A DNA stretch of 64,000 nt from Eopsaltria australis (Eukaryota; Chordata; Aves; Passeriformes; Petroicidae), in NCBI GenBank assembly GCA_034509425.1, contig JAVTVJ010000450.1:682001-746000 (forward strand), given 5' to 3'. Every line of letters starts with the position of its first letter. Positions within the stretch are counted from its first letter, which is position 1. Shown here piece by piece: positions 39,749-52,841 of this stretch. The position numbers were made by a program, and so were the translations under genes. The notes under the pieces were generated by a model. It searched no databases. It was not told the origin of the DNA and worked only from the letters and a program-made list of their open reading frames with translations.

Positions 39749-39824
39749 GAAAAAATAAGATAATGAAATAATAAAACAATAAAAATTAAAATAAAATTTA
39801 ATAATAGTAATAATAATAATAATA
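39749..39824. repeat. AT-rich simple repeat with (TAA)n core
   Basis: Almost pure A and T with an AATAATAATAATAATAAT core at its right end. It is a degenerate trinucleotide microsatellite. Confidence 0.88.
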
Positions 39825-42800
39825 TCATCTTCCAAGGAGAAAACAAAACTCAGAAATTTAACTCAAAACACTAGCTCAAAAACAGATTATTTTAGATGGG
39901 GATTAGAAAGGCTGAGGAAAGAGCCAAAGTCCAAGAGCCAGATTTGAAGCAATAAAGCATTTACCAATAGAGTGACACATGCAGTGAGATTTTGCTTAGC
40001 ATCTTTCTGTATCTTTCTGTACCCTCATACCTATGTGTAGGTGAGACCCTGCTTCCAGTTTCCTCAGAAGATGTAGAATTTAGGCAGGTGCTGAAGGAGA
40101 GGTGTGGGGCTGAGATCATCATCCCAGTGTCATGATTTTTAGCCTCTCTCCATGGGTTTTTACACCTAAAATTAACCTTAATATATAGTTATGTCAAATT
40201 TAGAGCCAGTCCTCTAAAGCACTGGACATAACCCGTGACATGCTCAGCATATTCAGCTCTCAGGAGAAAAAGGTAATTATCCCTTCATAAAAAACCCAAA
40301 ATAATTCTTGCAGAGCATGGTTCTTCATCAGTTAACTGCTAACTACATTTTGGGCTTAAAACCAGCAGGATGGGCTTTGTGTCCTGCTCTCCCCTCTGGA
40401 GGAGATCTAAGAATATGGAATATGCCAACCAAGATGTGGTTTTATGTTCTCCCAAAACATTGCCAAGCATTCATCTCTCTCCTGATCCAGCAAATCCAGA
40501 CTAGCATGCAGTCCCTCTGAAAATGAACAGAATCAGGAGTTTCCACCAGCCTCAAACTACAGGACCAGCTTCTTCCCCAAAATGGGATTGTTTTGGGGAG
40601 TTTGTTTCACAGGTCGTGATTCAGCCTTCTTGTAACTCTGATTCAAGCCTTGAACCACAACAGGTATCCAAGAGCGCCCAGGCAGTGCCATTTGCACAGC
40701 ACATCAACATTCCATACAGCCCTTAAAGCCACCAGTGCCAAACTGGAAGATGTGTGAGGGAATCAGAGAATCCCACCCCTAAAGCAGGGAATACAGCCTT
40801 GGGATTTAGGGGCTGTCCTGCCAAGGAGATCCTTCTCATTCTGCAGGGTGCTGTTAAAATTCCTGACAACTCCACAAGTGGGAGAATGTTCAGTCACATC
40901 GAATTTTAATCTCTGTGCTCCCTATCTGAGTATAAAGCAGTTGTTTCCATGTCATTTGAAATAAGAAGCTCTAAAAAGCAGCAGAGATGTCTGCTCTACC
41001 AACAGGCTTCTGTTGTACACTCTTCTCATTTTGGGGGTGAAAAAGTGTTTGGTTTAAGTGCTCCTTCATTTTAGAATTAACCAGAGAGATTAAATTAATA
41101 TGGGAATATCAGTTCACACACTTGAAGACTACTGTGTGCCTGAAGTAAAAGCTGCCACTGTCACCATCAGCTTTCTAAAGAGCAAGCTAATAGCACCACT
41201 TCAGTCATTCTCACAGCTCCAGAGGACAAAATAAAGGTCAATGGTTCAAAAAAACCTGATGGGGAAAGGTGGAAATCAGGCTGAAAGATCAATATAAATT
41301 GAGCTGAAAAGACTGGCGTGGATACAAAGCAAATGTTGGTAAATATCAGCCAGTATTTGCTTAGGAATAGGTTTAATACATTTAATGCATTTTGTATGCA
41401 TTCACCATGATAGTATTAGATCCTAAAATCTGCTTTTTTTGCAGAAAGCTTGGACATAGGATACCAGGAGAAACTGAAAGCTGAGGAGATTAACCTTTTA
41501 TATTAGATAATCTGAGATTAAGTGGCTCTGGAAACAAGCTAAACCTGTTGCAAACCAATCTCAAAAGCATTTGTCCATATCATTAAAATTTCATTCCCTT
41601 CTTCAGAAGTAACAATCTGGTTCTGGTGACAGTCAGAGCTGATCTGTGTTTGCATGGGAGTAAACAACCTACAAACCTACAGCCTTACAGTGGGGACATT
41701 CAAGAACACAAATGTTCCTTAAAATCAGTGTCCTGCTCATAACTCCAATTTTCCAGGATGTTATGAGCAGCTCCACAATGGTTGTTTCTCCTGACAGGTC
41801 CCTGTCCCTCACAGTCTTCTCTCCAAACTGAGGGGCCCCAACCCAGCTCCCCCATTTGGTCCTGTCTCTGGGAGAACACTGCTTAGCAAAATAAATTTGT
41901 CATCTTCGACTGATTTTTTTACTTTTGACAGTCTCAAAAGGTTGACATCTAGAACACACTTCCTTAGGATATAAAGACTTGATTGAGTCTTGGATTTCAG
42001 AGCCTCATGAAAGAGCTTTAGGAAAGAACAGCTCTTCCTTCCCTCTCTCCTGCAATAGAGGTTGATTGAGAAAGAGCTGGCAAGAACAAAAAGTGCATTT
42101 AGCATCAGTCTTAAGGAGTTTCTGACAAGGACCTGACTGTCTTGAAGGGCCTTCCCCTCCTTAGGATATATTGTTTGTTTGTAGGGTCTTGGATCCAACG
42201 GTATTTGCTAAAAAATAAATTTCTACTAATTCTACTGATTTGATACAGGTTTCAAAACAGATATTGTGGAATAAAATGTATTCCAATCAGGCATTTTTAA
42301 AAATTAAATTAGGGGTTTATGAGTGTAATATTAAAGTGATATGTTTTACAATTTACATGGTTCTCCTTATTTTCACCTTTTCCAGCATGATGGCAGTGAC
42401 ATCCTGCACTCCCTTTCCATGGACATGTCTAAATGTGGGATTTTGGTACATGTGTCAAACCCTCCATTGCAGCTCAAAGCTGACACTTTGCTCTGATCTG
42501 GTCAGTTCAAGGCAATCATGATTTTCAAAACAACATGGGAGAAGATGCAACACAAAGGATGAGTTGAAATATTGAACCACCACTCACTTGTAAAAAAGTT
42601 ACTGCAAAGTTGAAAAATAGAATATAAAAAATAAGGAAAAACACTGAAACTTCACATTTTAACCAGCTCAAATTCTGATATAATTTTGGAAGAGTGTCTC
42701 ACTTCCCAGGACACAAATTTTCAGTCTAAATCACCAACTGGTGAAGGAATCCTTGATTCCTTTAGCTTGCTCACAACAGTCAGTGCAACCACCCAAGATA

Positions 42801-44795
42801 AAATAAAAGGCAAACCAACAATGCACCACGTTACAAAGGAATTGGCATTTCTGCAGAGAATCATGCAGCAGTAAAGGAAATTTTGCTGGTTCCCTCTTGT
42901 GCTATAACAACACCACTAGCTGACATTGCCAGGAGGATTGCAGGGGTCATCAGAGTGGAACTTGTGACAAATATTGCAAATGGAACAACACCAAACACGT
43001 TGTAACAGCAGAAAAAAGTGAGCAGGACTGTTTCACTCGGAGATGAGGTAAAATGAGCCATTTATCTGGTGTTTGGAGTGTGACCTGCACTTTGCTTGCA
43101 GGAGTGCAGGGGATGCTGAACTGGAAAATAAAACTGAATGCTCAGTTTGGTTCTCTCCCCTCCAGCTAGAAACTGTAGAAAATGGAGGAAAACTGCAGGG
43201 AAGGAGAATAAATTTTAAAAGATGTTACCTGCTCTTTATAGAGGTATAGATAAAAGAGGTCACCCCAATTATGAAAAAAACAGAGATTTTACATGTTGTA
43301 CATCGTTTGTCAAATGGAAGTGGCCAGTCTGACAACACTAAGGGAGTAAAGAAAGAGCCAGGATAAATGTTCTGCCTGACTCTGCATGGCTGCTGAGGAG
43401 TGCAAGGCAGAATCACTCCATGTGCTCTGAGAAGATGCAGATGATGTGATCTGTGCTCCTTCTCTCCTGGCAAAGGGCAGGAAAATCAAGGTAAAGGCAT
43501 CTTGCAGTCCCTGGCAAGGCATTCAGCAACAAAATTCATCCAGGAAAGAGCAGTGGGGTTGATTACACATTTACAGGCTTCAGACCCTGCCTGGGAGAGT
43601 TTATTTCTACATCTCCTAATCTAAGCAGAATTTGTGGCTTAAAATTGTTCAAAACTTTTTGCTGGCCTATAAACACCGTATTGTTCAAAAAATATTAAAA
43701 CATGACTGCTGCTTAAGAACCAATAATGCTGCCTCTCGAGATTTATGCAATACTAAAATGCCAAAAAAAAATCCCAGACAAAATCCCAAACCCCATCTCT
43801 TACCAAAGAAACTCATCCAAGAGGAAATTATTCCTTTCCTGCCAGGAACAGGACATGAACAGGACTATCCTGTTACAAAGATGACCTTCTGGTTAGAAGG
43901 TTTCCTAATGTATTTAATATATTCACTGAGATATTAGGGTGTGTTTAAAATTCCCATTTGCAGCTCACAACACTACAGAGTTGCTCTCCCTTCCACGTGG
44001 CCCTGAGCTGTGCTGTAAATTATGGTCATCCCTTTTCACTACGACCAAAATTAATTATCTGATAAATAGAGTTAATACACATGGCTGCTCTGCAACAACT
44101 TCTGTGATGGATTTGTGTTTGGGGCACTGCAGACGGCCTTGCCAAGACACAGGCACCATAAACATTTTGATTTTGTGACTGGATGAGTCACTGCAGAGAA
44201 ACCCCTTCACAAGGGGCAGCAGCAGAAGGGCTCTCCAGCACTCGTGCTGGGTCTGGGGATGGACAGCCTCACGTCCCCAAGCCATGGAGCAAAGTGACAC
44301 TGCAGCTCTAAGTGTAAACACCAACCCCAGCAGCCAAAATATTGCCTCCCAACAGCACTGCAGCCAAAAGTGTCAGAAAGAAATGTGGGTGTGCATCAGT
44401 GCACAGAAACTTCCCCTCATCTAGGGAGGCCTGGCACACAGGCAGCTGCTTCCAGATGCTTTGGATGGCAGAGGACAGAAAGATTAAAAGGTGTGTGTTT
44501 TCCCCCACTAAATCAGCATGTGAGAAAAAGGCAACAGAAATCAACAAGAGAGCCAGTAGCCCAAAATCAAGTGTCTGAACCACCACGAGTTTCTTCAGTA
44601 TCTCAAATTAATGCCAAGTAATTAATGCTGAAAACAGCCTCTGGTGGGCCCTTCCCATTTCAAACAAGGAATGAGATGCAAAAAGGTAAAACAAGTGAGA
44701 GGTCAATGCTGGAGACAGAACAAATTCAGGTAGAAAGGCCTCTGTTCCCAACAAGGAAAGAAACGACTGCCCCATGAATCATTTATAGCTAACTC

Positions 44796-44848
44796 AAAAA
44801 AAAAAAAAAGCAAAAAAAAAAAAAAAAACCAAAAAAAAAAAAAAAAAA
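44796..44848. repeat. Interrupted poly-A tract
   Basis: Three A runs of 14 or more bases are separated by GC and CC dinucleotides. No AATAAA lies upstream and no retrocopied gene was recognised, so a simple homopolymer expansion is preferred over a retrocopy tail. Confidence 0.92.
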
Positions 44849-46009
44849 GCAGCAGCTTTTCCGCTCCCTATATTATATTTAAGTTTTGTGCTGGTCTGTG
44901 GAAATGGAGATATTCAGTACAAAGCACAAGTTTGAGTGGAGAGCACAAAATGACATTGTGATGGCCAGTTCCTGCAGACAGAACCCAAATGATAAAACCA
45001 CAGCTTGTTCCTTCACCATGGCCAGGGAGCAGAGCTGTGCCCTGTCTCACAAAAAGAACCACAGCCAAAACTTCACCCCTATAAATTCCTGCTCCCACTC
45101 CTGAAGAATTACCCCTGGATGTTACAACCTGGAGTCATTCTTTGGGAAGCTGAAAATGTAAATGCACCCCTGAAGCAGCAAAGCCAAGCAGCAGAAGGAG
45201 CCAAAAGCCACCCCAGCTCTCCGTGCATGCTCTGAGTCCGGGCACATCCCAGCCCCACCTGACAGCAGCACAGATCCCTGATCTGCCAGCAGGGAACGAA
45301 CACTGCCCCCAATCACTCTCTTTCAGTGGATGGCAGTGACAATTTATCAGTTTGTTATGGCAAGTCTTGCAGCCTTTAATTGCATTTAGACAGACAAATT
45401 GGAGGAGTTTCCTCACTGCACTGACCAACTGTTTCTAACAGGACACAGTTAACAACTCCCTGTTTATTTGCAAATAGGTTTTGCTTCAAGCAGCTGGAAG
45501 AAAGTAAAACCTTTTCTGAGGCTGTCAGGGCTATGGGTTTATCTGCAGATCGAATGGAATTAGGATATAACAATGCAGAGAGACAAAACACTGCTGTTTA
45601 TTGTGTAAAAGAAATAAAATCACTCCAAGGTATTTAACTCTCCAACCTTTGGAAAAAAAAAATCTGAGTAACCAATGCAGATCAGAGCCTGGCCAATCCA
45701 AAATAACCATATAAGCCAAGAGTTAATTATTCACAATTCCTTTCAGTCAGTAGGCCAAGTTACAGTCACCCTTCAGATGTCTGAGGAAACCAAAGGACAC
45801 GAGAGTGAGAGCATTCTGCATTTGGAGGATTTAGGACCATGGAGACATAAAATCACTCTTGCTGCAAAATAATCAGGAGCCTGACTGACATTCCTGCCAT
45901 CCCCAGACCCATGGGTGATGTGCAGTATCTCCTGCGTCTCAGACTTCTGACCTTTTGTCACAGATCAAAGACACTCAAGATATTTTCTTTGGAATTCAGG
46001 TCACTGGCA

Positions 46010-46331
46010 GTCAACCCAGTTCACCATGTTCACCCATAAACCACACCCTCAAGTGCCACATCCACATGTTTTTGAACACTTCCAGGGGTGGTGACACCAC
46101 CGCAACCAATTCCAGTGCTTGATAACCCTTACAGTGAGGAAAGATTTCCTAAAATCCAGTCTAAACTTTCTCTGCCTCAATTTGAGGCCAAATTCTCTGG
46201 TCCTGTCACTTGTTACGTGGGAGAAGAAACCCAGGCCCACCTGGCTACAACCTCCCTTCAGGGAATTGGGGAGAGCAATGAGGTCCCCTGAGCCTCCTTT
46301 TCTCCAGGCTCAACACCCCCAACCACTCCCC
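46010..46331 (-). repeat. CR1 LINE fragment, minus strand, about 320 bp
   Basis: Inverted CR1 landmarks occur in order: CCTCAAGTGCCACATCCACA, GTTTTTGAACACTTCCAGGG, GAGGAAAGATTTCCTAAAAT, CAATTTGAGGCCAAATTCTC and CTTTTCTCCAGGCTCAACA. It belongs to the same tail group as the copy at 22674-22792. The extreme 3' end (left edge here) is decayed or missing, and the 5' part is truncated. Short reading frames across it are by-products. Confidence 0.93.
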
Positions 46332-48169
46332 ATATGATTTGTGTTTTTAGTCCTTGCATCAGCTTTGTTACTCTTCCATAGAAACAATCTTTTATTGTTT
46401 CCTATGAAGTTCATGGAAAAAAAAATATGCACATTTGGGCTTTGGGAGCACTGACAGGTCACCTACTGTTGAAGTGACTGACACAAAATTTTGAGTTATT
46501 ACTTTACTCCTGCAGCTGTACAGTAGAGGGCAAGTGCTATGATGGCACCTGCATAATGCAGACACACATAATATGTCACAGTGAATCAAAAACATTAAAG
46601 GAAACCTTTTTTCAGGGTCAAATGTGTTTGGGTATCTCTAATGTAGAACAGAAGAATGTAAACAGGCATGAACTGCTGTATTTCTGAAGGGTTTTTTCAT
46701 TCAATTCTCTTTGCATTGTAGGCATCAATCCCAGAACATAAAAAATAACTAGAACAAAGGAAAAATAGCCAAGCAAGAAAGGGAGCTTCAAAGGGATGCT
46801 ATGCTTCACACTCAGCTGTAAAATACATCACTGTTGGCAGATCAATATTATCAATTTCCATCTGCACTCCTGTCCCAGACAAAGGGAACTCTTTTTAAAG
46901 TTACCCTTAACAAGAAAGTCAAAGATACAACTCTGCAACATTCAGTTCATTGGAATATTAAAGCAAAAATGAGTGATGGTGCTCACTAAGGCGTGTCCTG
47001 AGAAGGCAATGATGGGATGACACACAAGGATCCTCAGCATTCCTGGACTCATTTGATAGTTGGGATGAAATGCTACAGAACCCCAACATTCAGATACAAA
47101 CCCAATCTTTCCCTTTTGTCCAAAATCCCCCATATTCTTGGCCTGTGTTTTTAACTTGGTAGGGGAGAAAACAGACTCCCCAGCCTGATCAATCAAATCA
47201 TTGCCACAGTTTGTAGAAGTTTTGGGGTTTTGAACTGCTGAGATAGCTATTCATAACCTCAGAATTGAAAATATAGACCCAAATATCTTTACTGCTGGTA
47301 ATTATTAATTAGATGAGTATTCAGGGATTTATAGAAGAACAGCCATAAAGCTCAAACCTTAGGCATTGACCCCACCCCTTGGAGATGAGCTGACTGACAA
47401 TGAATAAAGAAGAGTTTTGAGCTTGGTGTCTCTGCACTGCACCTGAGAGCTGTGCCAAGCAGCCGTGTGCAGCCACACTGAGTCAGGAGCTCTTTCCAGG
47501 AAAAGCACACACACAACTCGAGCACAAAAGCAAACCCAAAATGTCTGAGTTCAGCTGGTGCTCGAGAAATACCAGGCCTTTGTCCCTGAACACCCTGCCT
47601 GCTGTGTCCCCTCCTCCTCAGGAGCTCATAAGGAAATACCATATGTCAAGCAGGATTTATTACAGACTCTCTATATGATTAAGTTCCTTCTCAGCTTCAG
47701 GCAAGGCAAAATTAATTTGACTTTAAAACAAAGCAAATGTTGGTCTATTATGTGCATGTTTTCTGCTCTTTCCTTAGAGATCAGAGCCTGTGTTTCACAA
47801 GCAGCTGAGATTCCTTCCGAAACCAATAGGCATTGATTGATTAATCACTAAGGATTTATTGCTCAGTGAACAAATGATGATAAATTATCTAAAAGAAATG
47901 GAGCAAGTGGTGCCTGCAGAGATGTATCTGATGGCCAAACAACAAAGATGAGACTTTCATTCCTGCAAAAGGACATCTATTGTTTTAGGGATATTATTTA
48001 CATGGCGATTCAAGCAGAAGAAAATCTGGTTTTATTTGACTATTTTTAATTTTTGGAGTTTTGTAAGTGTAACCAAACTTACTATTTCAGCCCAAGGAAA
48101 CACAGTTGTATTCAAATTTTAGGTAAGCAGTGCCCAGAAATAGAAATGCTTGAAAAGACACAGCAAAAA
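46332..48169. other. Gene-free unique sequence
   Basis: AT-rich non-coding sequence without recognised genes or repeats. Confidence 0.5.
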
Positions 48170-48340
48170 CGGCCAGTTCTTAATCACTGTGAGCTCAAGG
48201 AATTAGCTCATTGGATTTTTGTGCTGCATTGATCATGTAACCCTAATTACAACCTTGATTTAGAACTTCAGTTTCTTGGTTATATGAGTTAGCAGCTAAT
48301 TATTATTTAAGTGTTAATTATCCTTAGCCTATACACATTT
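48170..48340. promoter_or_regulatory. TAAT-rich stretch, candidate non-coding regulatory element
   Basis: Several TAATTA-type cores are crowded here, including CCTAATTACA near 48242, GCTAATTATTATTTAAG near 48295 and GTTAATTATCC near 48313. Such cores are binding sites for homeodomain proteins and are common in developmental enhancers, but they also arise by chance in AT-rich DNA. Confidence 0.2.
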
Positions 48341-49049
48341 ACTAAAGTCATCAGGCTCTCTGCCTGTAGACCTAAAGGAAGTATTTTGTCCTGAAGTGTT
48401 AGCTCTCTGCTTTAGCTGTACATCCATTTAAGATGGGAAACTGGAGCTCAGACCCTCCTATCCTTCAAAGAGGCAACACATCACCTGGGAAAGGTGAGGA
48501 CAGAGAGCAGGGTCCCACTCAAAGCCTGGCCCCACTGCAGCAGGGATGAACACAAGGATGGTTTGCAGCATTAAAAAGAGGAAAACATGAAATACAGAGT
48601 GAATGAGGCAGCAGGAGCCAGAGAGCCCAAGCTGGTGCCTGTGTGTGCTGGGATTGGCCTCCCTGGGCTCCCCTGAGATCTGCTCCCAGCCCTGCCCAGA
48701 GCAGACAGTGCCCTTTGGTCACACTGCAAATAAATATTTTGGACACACTTGGGGTTTTGCACTTCTTTGCACCTGTTTGAAGCTCACTGTGGTTCAGTGA
48801 GGGATGACAGAGCAACCCCAACTCCCCCTAGCCCTAATTAGCCCAGTTGATCATTTTAACATTTTGAACATGTATTCATCTATTTGTAACACAACTTGAG
48901 AAAAAATTGAAACACCTCCACTCATCCTTGCTACAATTATTTTTCTAATAACAAGTAATTTTAGTGACAAAATTATATAATAGTCTCAACTGTAACAGAA
49001 CACTTTTCAGCTATAAAATTATAAGGGGATGAAACATTTTCCTCAGTAT
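48341..49049. other. Gene-free unique sequence
   Basis: A GC-richer interval (48430-48830) followed by AT-rich sequence. No gene or repeat was recognised. Confidence 0.5.
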
Positions 49050-49220
49050 TAATGGGCTTTCTTGGACAAGTTATGTTTCAATGAAATATTAATTCTTGAT
49101 CATTTGTCACATGTTAATTAGGAGAATAAGCTGTAGGAAGTCTAGATTACCATGCAAATGTTAATTAGGTCATAATTTATGTTAAGCATTTCTAAGTATA
49201 GGAGCACCAGAACCACATAT
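49050..49220. promoter_or_regulatory. Octamer plus duplicated ATGTTAATTAGG, candidate enhancer element
   Basis: The 12-base word ATGTTAATTAGG occurs at 49111-49122 and 49158-49169, 47 bases apart. The second copy overlaps a perfect POU octamer ATGCAAAT at 49152-49159. A further TATTAATTC lies at about 49088. Composite octamer and TAATTA sites are bound by POU and homeodomain factors in vertebrate developmental enhancers. No conservation data are available here. Confidence 0.3.
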
Positions 49221-51132
49221 AGCAGCACATGAACTTTAGGGGAAAAATTGCATTTGCAACAGTTATTTTTCTATTTAAATATGAGAGTTACTAGGCTTTA
49301 ATAAACACCAAAGGACCTGTATTTCTTTAATTGTCCAAAGTCTCCTCTCCCCTTTCTACCCAGGGTCACACCTGTCTCTGGCCAGGTATGATGAGAACCT
49401 GGGAGAGATGGTGAGGTTGCTTTGCAATGCAACAACTCAAGTGCCATGGAAGTCCTGGAAAAAGTAGCAGTTTTAATTTATATTGGAGCCAAAACACAGA
49501 GCCCTGCAAGAGCAGGAATTCTGGCTCATCAGGGGATGCTGGAGTGCTCCCCTCTGCAGTCAACAACAACAGCAACACTCCTGGAGTCACCTCTTGTTTT
49601 TAAAAATGCCTCACTGTGGCACTTTCCTGGTGAGAGGGAGAAGGCAGCTGAGAAACAAGGGAATCCTTTTCAGCATTTGCCCCACTGCTCCCTTCAGAAA
49701 TGGGGACACAGGGAAAAAAAATTACAGGATGTGGCTTTTCAAATCTGAGAGGAAAGAACATCCTCCAACCTCAAGCTCCTCCTCAGAGGGTTTTCACTTT
49801 TTTTGCTGTGCACACAAAGCTCCTGGCAGCAGGATTTTGTTTTCTGGTGAAGAAGCAGGACCTGCCTCTGTCCCAGGCACATGGGCAGTGCTCAGGCTCA
49901 TTGTTCATTGCTGGCCATCACCTGAAAACACCCTAGAGCTGCAACCAGTTTGAGGTAGCAGAGAAAAGTGCTCTGCTCTGGCATTTTCTGTGCAGCAGCC
50001 ACTGAAATAAACAGCTGCAATGACACACTGTAGTGGGATGAAGATAAATTTATTTTGCTGTTTCCACACTCCCACAATTTTTACACCTCCCCACACAAAT
50101 CTGCCCAAGCTGCTTCCACTTTGTTGGTATTATCAAAGGAAGAAAAATAGCACCAGGCACTGGAGGGAATACCAGCATTAACTCCCCCTGCTTCACTTTG
50201 AAGGGCAACATTAATTGTTATTTTCATTTGTTGAACTGCATTTCAATTGATTTTTTTTGAGTTGTTTTTGTGGCTTGTTTTTTTTTCTTTTTAAAGGGGA
50301 AAAATCATTAAATGATACAAGAGTTAACAAAACAGATGCAATTCCGCTTGAAGTCATAAGTCAGCTCTATCTTCTCCAAGCTATTTCTAAAGTAAACAAT
50401 GTCAGGTTGGAAAAAATTATAACATCTGACACTTTGGGAGCTAGAAACATAATAGTTTTGAAAAAAAAAATAGTACAGAGGGAATATAGTTAAGTTCTGC
50501 TCTTTTTTAGTATGATGTAAGATACTCATCCTAAAAAAGACAAAGTGGGAAAGAGAGACCAGCAAAGGTAGCAAAGGGAATAAGCAAGGGCACTTAACCA
50601 ATTTAAATACTGAATTCCCAGCAGGAACAAATAAAGGGGAGGGACACAGGAAAGCACAAAGATTGGCAGCTGGCACAGAAAGACCAAGCACTTATTTACC
50701 ATTCTTCATAATGCAAAACAGGTGAAAAGCATTAAAGACACCACATGTCAAATTGATTTAGGTGAGCGATTTTTGGATTGATGTAATTGTTATATGGCAC
50801 AATTACTGGCATTTCACACCAGTAAATATATGTGCTTTAATGTACAGCAATTACTTGGCTCCAGATCACTGCACAAGCTTGAGCTGTGTTAACAAGAGGT
50901 GTAAAAACTGGAGGGGAAGCAGGACCCTGCAATCCAAGTGCTGCAAAGGAAACAACTCATGGTGTGGCCTCTGAATCCAACACCAGATCCCTGATCCATG
51001 GCAGCAGCAAGGTCTGAGCCACAGAAGCTCCTGGCTCTGCACCTGCCCTGTCACCTGGGCAGTGATAAGGAACACCCTGTGAGCACACTGTGCATAATCC
51101 AGCAGCTGAGCTACTCAAGTGGAGACAGAAAA
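49221..51132. other. Gene-free unique sequence
   Basis: Non-coding sequence of mixed composition, GC-richer at 49330-49960 and AT-rich at 50200-50500. Open frames at 49483-49953 have no recognisable domain. No RNA gene or repeat was recognised. Confidence 0.5.
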
Positions 51133-51445
51133 CTCCTGGCCCTGCCCAGGACACCTCAACAATCCCCCCTTGTGCCTGAGAGCATTGTCCAAACTCTCCT
51201 GGAGCTCTGGCAGCCTTGGGGCTGTGACATTCCCTGGGGGAAGAGCCCTTCCCTGATACCCAGCCCCAACCTCCCCTGGCACAGCTCCAGCTGTCCCTGG
51301 GGTCCTGTCACTGATCACAAAGTTCAGTGCCTCACCCTTCACTTTTTCCCTCATGAGGAAGTTTCAGACAGCTTTGAGGTCTCCCCTCAATGTTCTCCTC
51401 CCCAGGCTGAAAAAGCCCAGTGACCTCAGCTGCTGCTCTAAACTG
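51133..51445 (-). repeat. CR1 LINE fragment, minus strand, about 310 bp
   Basis: The inverted CR1 order is clear: TGTGCCTGAGAGCATTGTCC, CTCCTGGAGCTCTGGCAG, AACCTCCCCTGGCACAGC, GGTCCTGTCACTGATCAC and GGCTGAAAAAGCCCAGTGAC. The 3' end of this group (left edge) lacks the ATTCTATGA tail, so it belongs to a different CR1 subfamily from the 10533-10931 copy. The right edge fades and may extend to about 51490. Confidence 0.9.
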
Positions 51446-52805
51446 ATGGCATGATGTGTGCTACTCACCACATAAAGCCCTTCAGCTCTGAGGAAAATCC
51501 CTATTTCACATTTATTTCCTTAAAAACAGAGCACAGTTAATAATTATTATTCCAGTGGAGATGAGCACAGCACCTCACCCTTTGGAATATCACATTTAAA
51601 TCACCCTGTGCACAGTGACAGTGTTGATCTCTCAGCCCCTCAGGCCAAAATAGCTTTATTTCACACTGCCTATACATTTTTCAGGGCAGAGATGCAATCA
51701 ATACACACAAAGGAGTCCAAGGAACCCAAGAGGAACAAGAACAGTTTTTGTGGAATTGATGTCACCGTGCATCCATTAGCCCCACTCAGTAATTAGGAAA
51801 TTAAAAGTGTCTGATTGCTCCCCTGTACTGAAGGTCACCCTTGAGGCCCTCAAGTTGGGTTTAGATGCTAATTAAGAGTTTGCTGACTGCTGCCAGGGCA
51901 TGGGCTACAAACACCAGCAGAAATCCTGTTCTGAGTCCCTGACTTATTATAAACAAATTCAAGTCCTTCTCCGTTGGGGATATTTTCAGGAGTGCCTAAG
52001 CCTCAAGTTTATCACCGCAGTTTGTAGGGCAATAGCCTGGCTGTACACATATATTTCACTTTAATAACATCTTCCTTCTTTCAGTGAGTAAAATTTGGTT
52101 CAGATTAATAAACCAGGGCACTCCATATTATGCATGCCCACAGGCATAAGTGAGTCAATCAATATCAAATTTTAGCTACACCTTCTAAAAATTTTTGCTG
52201 ATAATTTGGTTCGTTAACAAAATCTGAGAAATATAGCATGAACAAAAATGTGTGCAATTAAGATAATGCTTAAAATACTGAATTTTGGTCTTATGAGCCC
52301 CTATAATAGCTTAAAATTAGGCTATTCTGAACACCTGAGTGCAGAAAGCAGATTTGCAGTCAACACATGTGACACTGACACAACACAAAGTAGCCCAGCC
52401 TGGGAAGCAGGGCACCAAATTAACACAGTGAGTGAGTGTGTCCTGAGTGTGTCCTGGCTCTGGATATGGTGCAGGTTCCAACTAGGACACCTCTGTGCTC
52501 CTTGGCACTGTGAGGACATGCCTGGAATCATTTTATCAGAGGGGGATGTTCAGAGAGTTAAGACCCACTGAAATAAAACCCTGATGCAACTTTTAAACCA
52601 AGTGCCTGAAAACTCATGGCCAAAATCCACAGAAAGCACAAACCTGCATTTGGGTACCTAAACCTCTCTGTCCCAGGAGATGTCTCTGGAGATCAGATAA
52701 AGTCACCTGAGTTTAAGAATAATTTATCTGTTATCCTAAGTATAGGCCTTTGAAGATAGACTTTCTTTAGGTAATCTTTCTTTCTGCAGTAATAGATAAG
52801 TTAAT

Positions 52806-52841
52806 CAGAATATCAGATTGATTATTAAACAGAATATCAGA
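52806..52841. repeat. Short direct duplication
   Basis: CAGAATATCAGA occurs at 52806-52817 and 52830-52841, with a 24-base period. Similar words between the copies suggest local slippage. Confidence 0.75.

Larger units (their letters stand above)
37390..46009. other. Long gene-free, AT-rich stretch
   Basis: About 8.6 kb without recognisable gene or interspersed repeat. It contains a small CpG-retaining patch (37879-38205), an AT-rich simple repeat (39749-39824) and the interrupted poly-A tract at 44796-44848. Open frames here, such as the minus-strand one at 41809-42198, resemble no known protein. Confidence 0.5.

Noticed and set aside
41809..42198. Minus-strand open frame of 129 codons
   Set aside because: Looks protein-like at first glance but matches no family I recognise and has no exon context.
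49483..49953. Plus-strand open frame of 156 codons
   Set aside because: No recognisable family, overlapping alternative frames of similar length, and no supporting signals.
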